The translations under genes and the position numbers were made by a program. 64,000 bases of DNA from Aquamicrobium sp. GTDB lineage: Bacteria; Pseudomonadota; Alphaproteobacteria; Rhizobiales; Rhizobiaceae. Positions 34,853 to 43,568 of this stretch are shown piece by piece (the stretch's first letter is position 1; each line of letters starts with the position of its first letter). The DNA is taken from positions 744,001 through 808,000 of the forward strand of contig JAHHDT010000005.1 in the NCBI GenBank assembly GCA_019739225.1, in the 5' to 3' direction. The notes beneath the pieces are model-generated. The model was not told the DNA's origin. It saw nothing but the letters and a program-made list of their open reading frames with translations, and ran no database searches.

Positions 34853-37201
34853 CTAGTAGACGTACCAGCTGCGCAGGCTGCCCACATTGACGGGCATGAC
34901 GTCGCTTACGTCGACGGTGCGGCGATAGAGTTTTCGTGCCTTCTCGAAACGCTGCGTCGGGTCGAAGAACGTCAGCAGCACATCGTAGCAAAGCGACTCC
35001 GGTCGGCTGATTGCGCTCTGCTCGCAGGTGATCTTGTCGAGCTCCATCTTGTCGCGGGCCGCCTCGACGAAGACTTCGCCGGCAGAGAACGCGTTGGTAG
35101 CGAGATAGTTGATCGCCCGCTCGTCCGGTGCCTGTCCCGTGTTTCTGAGCTCGTAGTAGATACGGTCGAGAAAGTTGCGCAGGCGTTCACGCAATTCATC
35201 CTCGCCTTCGCCGTCGAGAACCCGGATTTTTGCCGGATCCTCCTTGAACTGGTCGACGAGCAGATCGACGAGCAGCCTGGGCTCCCAGTTCGACATGCCG
35301 CGCAAGGTCGGTTCGATCGAAGGCACGACCGTGCCGTTGTACAGGCGTTTCGAGCCAAGGATGCGTCCGGCGACGGAAATGCGATCGCTCAACCCCTCAG
35401 CGGTTTCTCTCAGGAAGTCGATCAGGGTGAGGAAGATGATGAGATCGAAATTGCCCATCGGCCGGATTTCATAGATCGGGATCGAATCTGTGTTGAGTGT
35501 CCAGATCAACGCGTTGGAGTCCGCCTGGGTCGCGTTGTATTTGGGATCGATGCGACCGGCGTTGAGATAGGTGGCCATCGCCTTGTAGTTCTCGGGCAGC
35601 GGGATGTTGCCCTCGCTGACCTCCGCCGCTTCCCTCAGCCGGTTGTCCTGGAAGAGCGCCTGGAATTGCTGGACGAAATAGTCGCGCCGCGCCTCCGTTC
35701 CGAAATCGTAACCGATCTCGCCGGTGATGAAGACGAGCTGCGAGTTGCGGAAAGTTACAAAATCGTTCTCGGGAAACCCGGTTGCTTGTACGGGTGGCGG
35801 CGCTGCCTCCATTGGCAACACGCCCCGGCTGCCCGGCTCGCGGTCGGCTGGCTGAAGGCCGCTGCCCGTCGCCCCAGCCGTCGCGAGATGCGGTGCCGTC
35901 TGTGCTTGCGGCGCAGCGGCCTGAACCGCGGCTGGTTGCATTGCCGTCGGGGCGGCATTCGTTATCTGGGCCGTCGGCGGCGGGGCGGCCTGGGCGGTTG
36001 CAGACCTCACCGAATCGGCAACGAGCCCTTCAAGACGCGAAATCAGGCCGCCAATTTCCGTCTGGGTCGATGGAACGACTCCGTCGAACGCACTATTCTC
36101 GATTTGACTGGTCATAGCGTGCAACTCCTCCTCTACGGGTAGTGCTGGTACTAGGGGTGTCGACGAAAGATGCTCGGTTTGCGAAAGGCCTGCGCTTTCC
36201 TGGAGGATGGCTGATGCGGACAGATCAGCCCCAAAGAGGATCGCGTAAGCGCCTGGAATGTTGATGCGCCCACAGAGCATTCGCGTGCTTTGCTCCTGCG
36301 GCTCTCCCGCGCTGCAAGGGAGCGCGCTCGCTATCAGGGCGTCTCGAACCTCGGCGAGCTTCGCGTCGGATCGTTGTGACTTGAGGAGCGACCACAGCAG
36401 GGCGAGAACGCCCGTCACGATCGGCGTGGCGAAACTCGTGCCGCTTCGTGCGCCGAGACCGCCATCGGCCCTCGTGCCCGGAATGTCGACGCCCGGCGCA
36501 AGCAGACCGCTGATCTTCCTGCGAGCATCCCAGTTGCTGAAGCCTAGCGGCAGCCCATCCTTGTCGGCAGCGCCAACTGCCAGCACACCATCGAGGCAAG
36601 CAGGTACATTCGGTAACGGATCGCCATTGTTTCCAACCGCCGCCACGATGACCACATCGCAATCGCGACATTTCCGGATCGCATCCAGCAGGAAGGGGTC
36701 TGCCACGCCCTCCGGGGCCGCCTCCCCACCACTGATATTCAGGATCCTGGCGCCTTCGCCCCGCGCGAGCGAGATCGCACGTGCAAGATCCATCTGGCTG
36801 CAAGGGCGCAACCGGCCCTCTACAGACTCATGGAAGATCGGTACCGATAGGCCGCGACATCCTGGAGCAATTCCCCGCACCGGACTTCCCGGCTGGCCGA
36901 AGATGATGCTGGCGACGTGGCTCCCGTGGCCGGCCACGGCGATGCCGCTGTTGTCGATCCAGGCAGGCCTATGCTCGGTCAGGTTCGATCCTGCAAAGCA
37001 GGGAAGGCCGAGGTCCACGCAACCGTCTATGATGCCTAGACAGACAGAAGAATCCCCTTGAGCCTTTGCCATAAGTTCAGCCAGCCCCGGGAGTATGTCC
37101 GCTGGGTGCAACAAGAAACGCTTCGCGCCAAAAGGCGTGCTCCTAAGTATGACCTGATCGGTGCAGAATAGATGATCCTCACCTTGCACAACTGTGCGCA
37201 A
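34853..37201 (-). CDS. Subtilase with cyanobactin PatA/PatG-type C-terminal domain
   Basis: This 782-residue protein has three parts. Residues about 50-325 are an S8 serine protease with D59 (GIIDGCVD), H92 (GHGSHVASIIFGQ), oxyanion Asn in VGNNG and S256 (SGTSFATP). FGQPGSPVRGIAPGCRGLSVPIF is very like PatA/PatG proteases. Residues 330-485 are an Ala/Gln/Pro linker. Residues 486-782 match the PatG C-terminal region (ITGEIGYDFGTEARRD, LIWTLNTDSIPIYEIRP, LRGMSNWEP). It has no signal peptide, so it should cut the precursors in the cytoplasm. The start is uncertain: TTG 37201 or GTG 37189, neither with a ribosome site. It is the first gene after an AT-rich promoter gap. Confidence 0.87.
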   Translation of the reverse strand: MRTVVQGEDHLFCTDQVILRSTPFGAKRFLLHPADILPGLAELMAKAQGDSSVCLGIIDGCVDLGLPCFAGSNLTEHRPAWIDNSGIAVAGHGSHVASIIFGQPGSPVRGIAPGCRGLSVPIFHESVEGRLRPCSQMDLARAISLARGEGARILNISGGEAAPEGVADPFLLDAIRKCRDCDVVIVAAVGNNGDPLPNVPACLDGVLAVGAADKDGLPLGFSNWDARRKISGLLAPGVDIPGTRADGGLGARSGTSFATPIVTGVLALLWSLLKSQRSDAKLAEVRDALIASALPCSAGEPQEQSTRMLCGRINIPGAYAILFGADLSASAILQESAGLSQTEHLSSTPLVPALPVEEELHAMTSQIENSAFDGVVPSTQTEIGGLISRLEGLVADSVRSATAQAAPPPTAQITNAAPTAMQPAAVQAAAPQAQTAPHLATAGATGSGLQPADREPGSRGVLPMEAAPPPVQATGFPENDFVTFRNSQLVFITGEIGYDFGTEARRDYFVQQFQALFQDNRLREAAEVSEGNIPLPENYKAMATYLNAGRIDPKYNATQADSNALIWTLNTDSIPIYEIRPMGNFDLIIFLTLIDFLRETAEGLSDRISVAGRILGSKRLYNGTVVPSIEPTLRGMSNWEPRLLVDLLVDQFKEDPAKIRVLDGEGEDELRERLRNFLDRIYYELRNTGQAPDERAINYLATNAFSAGEVFVEAARDKMELDKITCEQSAISRPESLCYDVLLTFFDPTQRFEKARKLYRRTVDVSDVMPVNVGSLRSWYVY

Positions 37202-37243
37202 AGAGATGAAATGATCCGAATCTGCTTGTGAGTGCCAAGGTAA

Positions 37244-37271
37244 ATAATATTCGAAAAAGCTAATTTATCAA
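37244..37271 (-). promoter_or_regulatory. Sigma70-like promoter in the AT-rich gap before the protease
   Basis: On the minus strand TTGATA (from 37266-37271), a 16-base spacer and TATTAT (from 37244-37249) lie about 43 bp before the protease start. The surrounding 236-bp gap (37202-37437) is strikingly AT-rich compared with the rest of the window and has no gene. This suggests that the protease and precursors can be transcribed apart from the synthetase-like gene. Confidence 0.6.
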
Positions 37272-37437
37272 ATACCGCATTGGGCGTATAATTTTCAGAT
37301 TTTAAATATAAATTTAATATATTTGCCTGCGGTAAACTGATATTAAAAAGGCAATATGATATTATTAAAATGCGGCTGAACCGCCCAGTAAATATGGGGG
37401 GCTTGCGACGAATTTTAGCAAGAGCCTGTTCGAGTTT

Positions 37438-39651
37438 TCAGACAACGAGGACCCCGAACTCCAGGGACTCTTCCAGGTCTTTCCAGATTCGATGACGTTC
37501 AAAGCGCAAGTCTTGAAGCAGTGTCTCGATGGATGTGTTCCCATCGATCCTCGCGAGAAATGAACGCCACTCTGGGCGTGCGTCGCTCAGTTCGTAGCGA
37601 AGCTCGGATCCGATCATGATGAAAAGCGCGCCGGGTTGACCGAAATCGGGGTCGCCGGTGACACATTCGACAAGCCGCACTCCCGGAGCGAATTTCGGTA
37701 TGGCCGTGACCGTCAACGTCTTGTCTCGTGCGACCATATCCACGGATGCCGCCTTTTCGAATGACGGCCAGTCCGGTCCGATCTCGATCCTCTCCAGAAC
37801 CGGCGTTGGCTGCGCCGCCGGCGGTTCGCTCACCATGTGCGACAACAGGGCCATGTTGACGAGCTCGAAGACGCGGTCGACCAACGCAAACTCGGGATCC
37901 TGAGAGATCGAGGTCAGGACGCGCAGCATCGCACCGGCATCGAGCGCTGGATTGTCCTGCCCCGCCGAGCACGCCTCCTCGACCAGCGCCATGTTGCTGT
38001 GGCACAGCAAGGTGTAGAGCATGCGGCGCGTGTACCGCTCGTCCTCACCGGTGAAGAACGGCACCTTCGGCCGCATCCGCAGGTCGTCAGGAACTATCCC
38101 GTGGACGGCGTCGCGCAGTATCGCCTTGTTCCAGAACATTGCCTCGTAAGAGTCCTGAGGTACGCGATAGCAAAGCTCGACCAGACGATGATCGAGGAAA
38201 GGGACCCTTGCCTCGATCCCATGCGCGGCGGCCGTGCGATCCTCATGCCAGAGGTGATAGACCTGCAGAAGGTAGCGATAGGCGTCCCGATAGGCGTGCC
38301 AGGGATGCCTGTATTCCGCGGTGTCGGCTCGCTGGCTCAGGAATGCTTGGGCGAACACACCATCAGGTGCGTCGAGTGCAAGATATTCGTTGCGACCGAT
38401 ACCGAACTCAACCTCGGACGCGCGGGTCAACATCGACATCTGTCTGAGAAAATCCTGCCAGTTTGGCGCGTCCGGGCCGCGGCAAAAAGTTGCCGCGTAG
38501 CCGCCATTGAACTCGTCGCTACCGGATCCGAGGAGCATGACCTTGAGATCGGGAAAATGCGCCTTCGCGTAACCGTGCAGGAAGAACTTGTAGAGGTGCT
38601 CGGCATTGGCCAGGGGCGTCTCCAGGGACCACAGGATCGACTTCCAGAGCTCCGGGGTGACTGCCATGTCGCGCCAGTCGAACTTGACCAGATGCGATTC
38701 AATGCCGAGCCGCTCCGCGGCGGCATGGGCGTGCGCTGCGTCGCCGTTGGTCATGGTGCTTTGCGACATCACGGAGAAGGACCGGATTGTCGCGCCACGC
38801 GCAGCCAGCGATGTGACACTCAGCGAGTCGATACCACCGCTGAGAAACACGCCCATGGGAACATCCGACATGAGTTGCATGTCGACGGAGTCCGAAAGAA
38901 TCTCGCGGTATGCTGCCACGCACTCGGCGTTGGAGCTCAACGGTGGGCCGGCAGCGGCGGGATCCCACCACCGCCGGATCTCGTAGGACCCGCTGTCGAG
39001 GTCGAGTTCAAGATAGCTGCCGCCGGGAAGCTGGCGAATGCCCAGGAAGTGCGTATCCGGCAGCCGATCTTCCCGCGGCAGGAACATGCGCTGCCGGAAT
39101 GCCACGGCCGTGTTCCAGTCGAAGCTGCGGGGCGCCTGCGGGTATGCAAGCAAAGCCTTGATTTCCGAAGCAAACCCGAAATGCCCGTCATTGACGAAAT
39201 AGAACAGCGGTTTCACGCCAAGACGGTCACGTGCAAGATAGAGGCGGCGGCTCTGACGATCGAGGATTGCTGTGGCGAAGATGCCGTTGACTTGCTCGAG
39301 ATAGCCGATGCCGAATTCCTCATAGAGATGAGTGATGACCTCGCAGTCCGACGCGGAGCCGAGCTGGTGGTTGCGTTCCAGGCGGGGTCTCCAGGCGGCG
39401 TGATTGAAAATTTCTCCATTGGTTGCCGAAAACAGCGTACGGCTCTCGTTCCAGATCGGCTGCTGCCCGCCTTCCGGGTCGATGATGGCAAGCCGGCAGA
39501 AAGCAAGCCCGAAAGCGTCTTCGACGTAGATCTTCGCATCGTCCGGGCCGCGATGACGGATACGGTCCAGCGACCGCGCAAGCAGCAGCCTCAACGCTTG
39601 CGGTGCGAAATTGCCGCCGTCCAATCTAACGAGCCCAGTCAAACCGCACAT
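37438..39651 (-). CDS. Asparagine-synthetase-like RiPP enzyme with C-terminal recognition-element-like domain
   Basis: This 737-residue protein has a class II glutaminase domain (catalytic C2, RHRGPDD, NGEIFN) and an ATP-pyrophosphatase domain with SGGIDS (271-276), LLGSGSDEFNGGY (374-385) and Lys in MRPKVPFF. Lasso-peptide cyclases and AsnB share this plan; it adenylates a carboxylate and forms an amide. Beyond residue 612 is about 125 residues that AsnB lacks. Its last 50 (WRSFLARIDGNTSIETLLQD onward) read like a PqqD/RRE-type winged helix that could bind a leader peptide. Next to two precursors and a protease, a peptide-modifying role is more likely than asparagine synthesis. The intact glutaminase Cys leaves ammonia transfer possible. 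Confidence 0.83.
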   Translation of the reverse strand: MCGLTGLVRLDGGNFAPQALRLLLARSLDRIRHRGPDDAKIYVEDAFGLAFCRLAIIDPEGGQQPIWNESRTLFSATNGEIFNHAAWRPRLERNHQLGSASDCEVITHLYEEFGIGYLEQVNGIFATAILDRQSRRLYLARDRLGVKPLFYFVNDGHFGFASEIKALLAYPQAPRSFDWNTAVAFRQRMFLPREDRLPDTHFLGIRQLPGGSYLELDLDSGSYEIRRWWDPAAAGPPLSSNAECVAAYREILSDSVDMQLMSDVPMGVFLSGGIDSLSVTSLAARGATIRSFSVMSQSTMTNGDAAHAHAAAERLGIESHLVKFDWRDMAVTPELWKSILWSLETPLANAEHLYKFFLHGYAKAHFPDLKVMLLGSGSDEFNGGYAATFCRGPDAPNWQDFLRQMSMLTRASEVEFGIGRNEYLALDAPDGVFAQAFLSQRADTAEYRHPWHAYRDAYRYLLQVYHLWHEDRTAAAHGIEARVPFLDHRLVELCYRVPQDSYEAMFWNKAILRDAVHGIVPDDLRMRPKVPFFTGEDERYTRRMLYTLLCHSNMALVEEACSAGQDNPALDAGAMLRVLTSISQDPEFALVDRVFELVNMALLSHMVSEPPAAQPTPVLERIEIGPDWPSFEKAASVDMVARDKTLTVTAIPKFAPGVRLVECVTGDPDFGQPGALFIMIGSELRYELSDARPEWRSFLARIDGNTSIETLLQDLRFERHRIWKDLEESLEFGVLVV

Positions 39652-40092
39652 GTTGCAGGCCTAGTCTCAGAGGATTTGCGATGAAGCAGCCGCTCCTCTT
39701 TTCACGAGTGAATAAGGATGCCGCGCGTCAGCCGCATGCAATTGAGGACGCTAAACAGTCCTCGCTTCGGACACGTTTCGTCAGCCGAAGGTGGTCTTTT
39801 TGAAAGGCAACTGTTTACCACGTCTGCCAGCCGATCTCACGGGAGATCGAGGTCGGCCTCCAGTTTGAGTTTATGCAAAGTTAAACTGGATCGGTCGTGC
39901 GCCGAATTGGCGTCTCTGGCGGCCGGAACTGCCGAGGCTCTCCCAGTCCGGCATCTCAGACACTGGGCGGACCAGAATGCCGACGTAGTATCTGACCTCT
40001 ATTCAGCTGTGTTTACCGTCGGCAGATGCTGGTGCCATGGGTTTAACTGGCGGTCGCCTGCGTATGTCGAAGGAAAAACAGCAGACCGGACT
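39652..40092. other. 441-bp gap upstream of the synthetase-like gene
   Basis: The gap separates the RiPP cluster from the peptide ABC operon, both on the minus strand. It contains the inverted repeat CCAGTTT (39860-39866) / AAACTGG (39883-39889), which shares the nine bases CTCCAGTTT with the AraC promoter region near 33769. A weak minus-strand promoter for the synthetase-like gene must lie here. A plus-strand frame of 150 codons (39718-40170) has no family features and overlaps the ABC gene, so I do not call it. Confidence 0.4.
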
Positions 40093-41787
40093 CTATTGCG
40101 CCGGCAGCCGGATCATTCCATCGCTTGCGTTTCCACCAGTCCCGGCATCGCTGTGAAAACGCCACCCTAGTTTCACCCCGCCGTGGCCCGTTCGGACAAG
40201 GGTGGGAATGGCCTGCAGCAATTCCCTCGTGTATTCGTGCTGGGGATTGTCGAAGATCGCATCGCGGCTTCCCTGTTCGACCACGACGCCCCTCTTCATT
40301 ACGATCACACGATCGGCGATCTGCTCGACAACGGCCAGATCATGGCTGATGAACAGGCATGAGAAGCCGTGTTTGCGTTGCAGTTCGGCAAAAAGCTTAA
40401 GGACCTGTGCGCGGACCGTGACATCCAGCGCGGATACAGGTTCGTCGGCGATGACGAATTGCGGCCGCGTCACGACGGCACGGGCTATGGCGATACGCTG
40501 GCGTTGTCCCCCGGAGAGCTGGTGCGGAAACCTGGTTGCAAAGGATGCAGCCAAGCCGACTTCATCGAGAATTTCCGTCACTCGCGAACGCTTTTCGTTC
40601 GCCGACAGTTCTTTGCGGTGGCGCAACGCTTCCCCCACCAGGCCAGCGACTGTCATGCGGGGATCGAGCGACGAATAAGGATCCTGGAAAACCATCTGGC
40701 AGTTTACCCGATAGTTCCCATAATTCGTCGACGAGGGCGATATGGGATCGCCGTTGAAGAGAACCTGGCCTTCCGTCGGGGGAATCAACCCGGCGATCGC
40801 CCGGCCGAGCGTCGTCTTGCCCGAACCCGATCCTCCGACCACCGCAACGACTTCCCCCGGCATCACATTCAGGCTGATGCCGTTCAGTGCGCGCTCGGGT
40901 TTCCCCTCGCGAAACAGGCCCTGGCGCGCGGCATAATCGACGACGAGCCCATCGACCTCGATCCGCGCCACCGGCGTATTCTCGATTGCGCGAGCGGGCA
41001 TGCGCTGCGGCAGGGCCGACAGGAGCTTGCCTGTATAGGCATGTCGCGGCGCCTCCAGCAGGCTGCGCGTTTCGCCCTGCTCGACGATCTCGCCCTGCGA
41101 CATGACAACGACGCGGTCGGAGTAGGTCGCCACCATCGCCAGATCGTGGCTGATCATCAGCACGGCCGTGTTGTTCTCGCGCGTCAGTTCGACCATCAGT
41201 TCCAGAACGTCGCGCTGCACCACCGCGTCCAACGCGGTCGTCGGCTCATCGGCGATCAGCAATGCCGGCTTGAGCAGCATCATCGCAGCGAGCATGATGC
41301 GCTGGCGCATACCGCCGGAGAAATGATGCGGCATGGCCGAAAGCGCCGTACTCGGATCGTTCAGGCCGACACGTGCGAGCATGTCGACGATCAACCGGTG
41401 GCGCTCGCGCTTCGTATGGCCACTGTGAAGGCGCAACCCCTCTTCCATTTGCCGGCCGATGGTCATCGACGGGTTGAGGGAGGTCATGGGCTCCTGAAAC
41501 ACCATGCCAACGCGGGCGCCGCGCAGCGCCCGCAGGTCGCGCTTGCTCATGGTGCATATGTCGCGGTCTTCGAATCGTATCGAGCCACTGGTGCGTCGGA
41601 TGTCGGGCGGGTTGAGAGCGACGATGGAACGCGCCGCCATCGACTTTCCGGAACCGGATTCGCCCACGATGCCGACAATCTCGCCGGCATTCACATTGAA
41701 GCTGACGTGCTTGAGGATCTGGATTCCTGTTCGCCCGACCTCGAGTGAAAGGTCGCGCACATCAAGGATGGGCCTTGGCTCGTGCAT
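40093..41787 (-). CDS. Peptide-type ABC transporter, fused ATPase (second system)
   Basis: This 564-residue double ATPase has Walker A GESGSGKS (42-49) with signature FSGGMRQR in the first half and GGSGSGKT with LSGGQRQR in the second, each with a DEP Walker B segment. ATG at 41787 is chosen because it lies two bases after the permease stop and precedes the conserved ILDVRDLSLEV strand; the frame is open further upstream. It is a distant paralogue of the ATPase encoded at 2.9-4.5 kb. It ends the operon for peptide importer 2. Confidence 0.93.
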   Translation of the reverse strand: MHEPRPILDVRDLSLEVGRTGIQILKHVSFNVNAGEIVGIVGESGSGKSMAARSIVALNPPDIRRTSGSIRFEDRDICTMSKRDLRALRGARVGMVFQEPMTSLNPSMTIGRQMEEGLRLHSGHTKRERHRLIVDMLARVGLNDPSTALSAMPHHFSGGMRQRIMLAAMMLLKPALLIADEPTTALDAVVQRDVLELMVELTRENNTAVLMISHDLAMVATYSDRVVVMSQGEIVEQGETRSLLEAPRHAYTGKLLSALPQRMPARAIENTPVARIEVDGLVVDYAARQGLFREGKPERALNGISLNVMPGEVVAVVGGSGSGKTTLGRAIAGLIPPTEGQVLFNGDPISPSSTNYGNYRVNCQMVFQDPYSSLDPRMTVAGLVGEALRHRKELSANEKRSRVTEILDEVGLAASFATRFPHQLSGGQRQRIAIARAVVTRPQFVIADEPVSALDVTVRAQVLKLFAELQRKHGFSCLFISHDLAVVEQIADRVIVMKRGVVVEQGSRDAIFDNPQHEYTRELLQAIPTLVRTGHGGVKLGWRFHSDAGTGGNASDGMIRLPAQ

Positions 41788-41789
41788 CG

Positions 41790-42602
41790 TCAATGTCTCA
41801 TCCTTGGGTCGAGTTTGTCCCGTAACGCGTCGCCCAGGAGATTGATTCCGAGCAGCGTGAGCGAGATGCAAAGGCCTGGGAAGATGGCCAGCCAAACCGC
41901 CTGCGAGATGAATGGGCGCCCACTCGCGAGCATGTTCCCCCAGGTCGGCGCGGGTGGCGGTACACCGAGCCCGAGAAAGCTCAGCGCGCTTTCGGCAAGC
42001 AACACCCATCCAAACATCGATGTGGCCAGAACCGTCAGTGGCGCGATGCAGTTTGGCAGAATGTGACGCAGCATTGTGTAGGCATTCGAATTACCCATGA
42101 CACGGGACGCTTCGATGAACTCCCGCTCGCGTAGCGACATGACGGCGCCACGCACGATGCGGACAACGGTCGGCGTATATGCCAGCCCCAGAGCCAGCAC
42201 GATGCCGTACTTGTTTGCGCCGAAGATCGCGAGCAGGCCGAGGGCCAGCAGAATGCCGGGGAAAGCCAGCAGCGCGTCGTTGAACATCATCACAACGCGA
42301 TCGACCCAGCCTCGAAAATAACCCGTGACGATCCCGATCACGGTGCCGGCACTTACCGCCAGACATACGGTGAGGAAACTTATCCAGAAGCTCGTTGCCG
42401 CGCCGGTCAGCAATCGGCTGAGCACGTCCCGCCCGAACTCGTCCGTGCCAAGCCAGTGCGCGGCCCCTGGACCAGCCAGCTTGAGGGTGAAATTGAGCCC
42501 CAACGGATCGTAAGGGGTCCAGACCGCCCCCAGCAACGCGGCACATAGAAGTGCCCCGGTAAGCAGCACACCCAGAACCGCACTTGGAGATAACCGGGTC
42601 AT
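41790..42602 (-). CDS. Peptide-type ABC transporter permease (DppC-like, second system)
   Basis: This 270-residue inner-membrane permease has LGTDEFGRDVLSRLLTGAATS after the first span and the coupling motif VMGNSNAYTMLRHILPN. The C-terminus LGDALRDKLDPRMRH is typical of DppC. It overlaps the DppB-like gene by four bases (ATGA) and lies two bases before the ATPase gene, so translation is coupled. The substrate is unknown; an M20 peptidase gene upstream suggests small peptides or acyl amino acids. Confidence 0.93.
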   Translation of the reverse strand: MTRLSPSAVLGVLLTGALLCAALLGAVWTPYDPLGLNFTLKLAGPGAAHWLGTDEFGRDVLSRLLTGAATSFWISFLTVCLAVSAGTVIGIVTGYFRGWVDRVVMMFNDALLAFPGILLALGLLAIFGANKYGIVLALGLAYTPTVVRIVRGAVMSLREREFIEASRVMGNSNAYTMLRHILPNCIAPLTVLATSMFGWVLLAESALSFLGLGVPPPAPTWGNMLASGRPFISQAVWLAIFPGLCISLTLLGINLLGDALRDKLDPRMRH

Positions 42603-43543
42603 TGGGCGTTCACTTTCGGGTCAAACACCGGATACAGCAGATCCACCACCAGATTGACGAGGACGTAGATGGTCGCGATCATCAGCAGGCAGCCCTGGAT
42701 CACCGGGTAGTCGCGGGCGAAGATTGCTTCCACAAGCAGCCGCCCGAGGCCTGGTATCGCAAACACGGTTTCAATGACCGCGATGCCGCCGAGCAGGTTT
42801 CCAAGAACAATTCCGATGAGTGTCCATGTCGGACCAAAAGCGTTTTTGAACGCATGTCGCCACATGACTGCGGCTTCGGACAGGCCCTTGGCGCGGGCAT
42901 GGGTGATGTAGTCCAGTTGCATAACTTCAAGCGTGGACGCGCGGGCCATCCGCATGATCACGCCGATCTCGTGGAGCAGAAGCGTTGCAACTGGCAGGAT
43001 GATGTAGAGAAGGCCCTGCATGAAATCCTGGCTGATCGAGACATATCCGACCAGCGGCAACCAGCCGAGCTTGAGCACGAACAGCAGGAGTAGCAACAAG
43101 CCCATCCAGAATGCGGGAATGGAAAGCAGGACCGTTGCGATACTCACCAGGGCCACGTCGGTGAGGCTGTTCTGGCGCCAGGCGGCAATCATGCCGGCAG
43201 GCACGGCTATGACGCTGGCAAGAAGTACCGCTATCAGCACGATCTCCGCGCTGACACGAAGCCGCCCGAGGATGAGAGGCAGGACCTCCTGCTGGCTGGT
43301 GATCGACCGGCCAAAATCTCCGCTGAGTATGTTGCCCAGCCAGATCGTGAACTGAACTGGAATGCTCTGGTCAAGTCCGAGCCGTGACCGCAGGTCGGCA
43401 AGGCTGGCCGCATCGGCAAGATCGCCCAACATCAGCGAGGCTGGGTCGCCCGGGATTAGCCGAATAAGAAAGAAGACGGATACCGACACGATGAACAGTG
43501 TCGGTATCGCCGCAATAATCCGGCTTATTGCGAATTTTAGCAT
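42599..43543 (-). CDS. Peptide-type ABC transporter permease (DppB-like, second system)
   Basis: This 314-residue permease starts with a hydrophobic FAISRIIAAIPTLFIVSVSVFFLIRLIPGDPA, the standard DppB opening, and has LGLDQSIPVQFTIWLGN and the coupling motif DYITHARAKGLSEAAVMWRH. It follows the binding-protein gene by 25 bp. Together with the DppC-like subunit it forms the channel of peptide importer 2. Confidence 0.93.
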   Translation of the reverse strand: MLKFAISRIIAAIPTLFIVSVSVFFLIRLIPGDPASLMLGDLADAASLADLRSRLGLDQSIPVQFTIWLGNILSGDFGRSITSQQEVLPLILGRLRVSAEIVLIAVLLASVIAVPAGMIAAWRQNSLTDVALVSIATVLLSIPAFWMGLLLLLLFVLKLGWLPLVGYVSISQDFMQGLLYIILPVATLLLHEIGVIMRMARASTLEVMQLDYITHARAKGLSEAAVMWRHAFKNAFGPTWTLIGIVLGNLLGGIAVIETVFAIPGLGRLLVEAIFARDYPVIQGCLLMIATIYVLVNLVVDLLYPVFDPKVNAQ

Positions 43544-43568
43544 TGTCTAACCGTGATCAGATGAAAAT

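Noticed and set aside
37438-39651. Annotation as housekeeping asparagine synthetase AsnB
   Set aside because: The C-terminal extension and the neighbouring precursors and protease point to peptide modification. AsnB activity is not excluded.
37837-39684. A 615-codon plus-strand frame antisense to the AsnB-like gene
   Set aside because: It has no family motif and no ribosome site, and it mirrors a clear coding sequence on the other strand. High GC leaves few stops.
39718-40170. A 150-codon plus-strand frame upstream of the RiPP synthetase-like gene
   Set aside because: It overlaps the end of the ABC ATPase gene, has no ribosome site, and its composition does not look like a protein.
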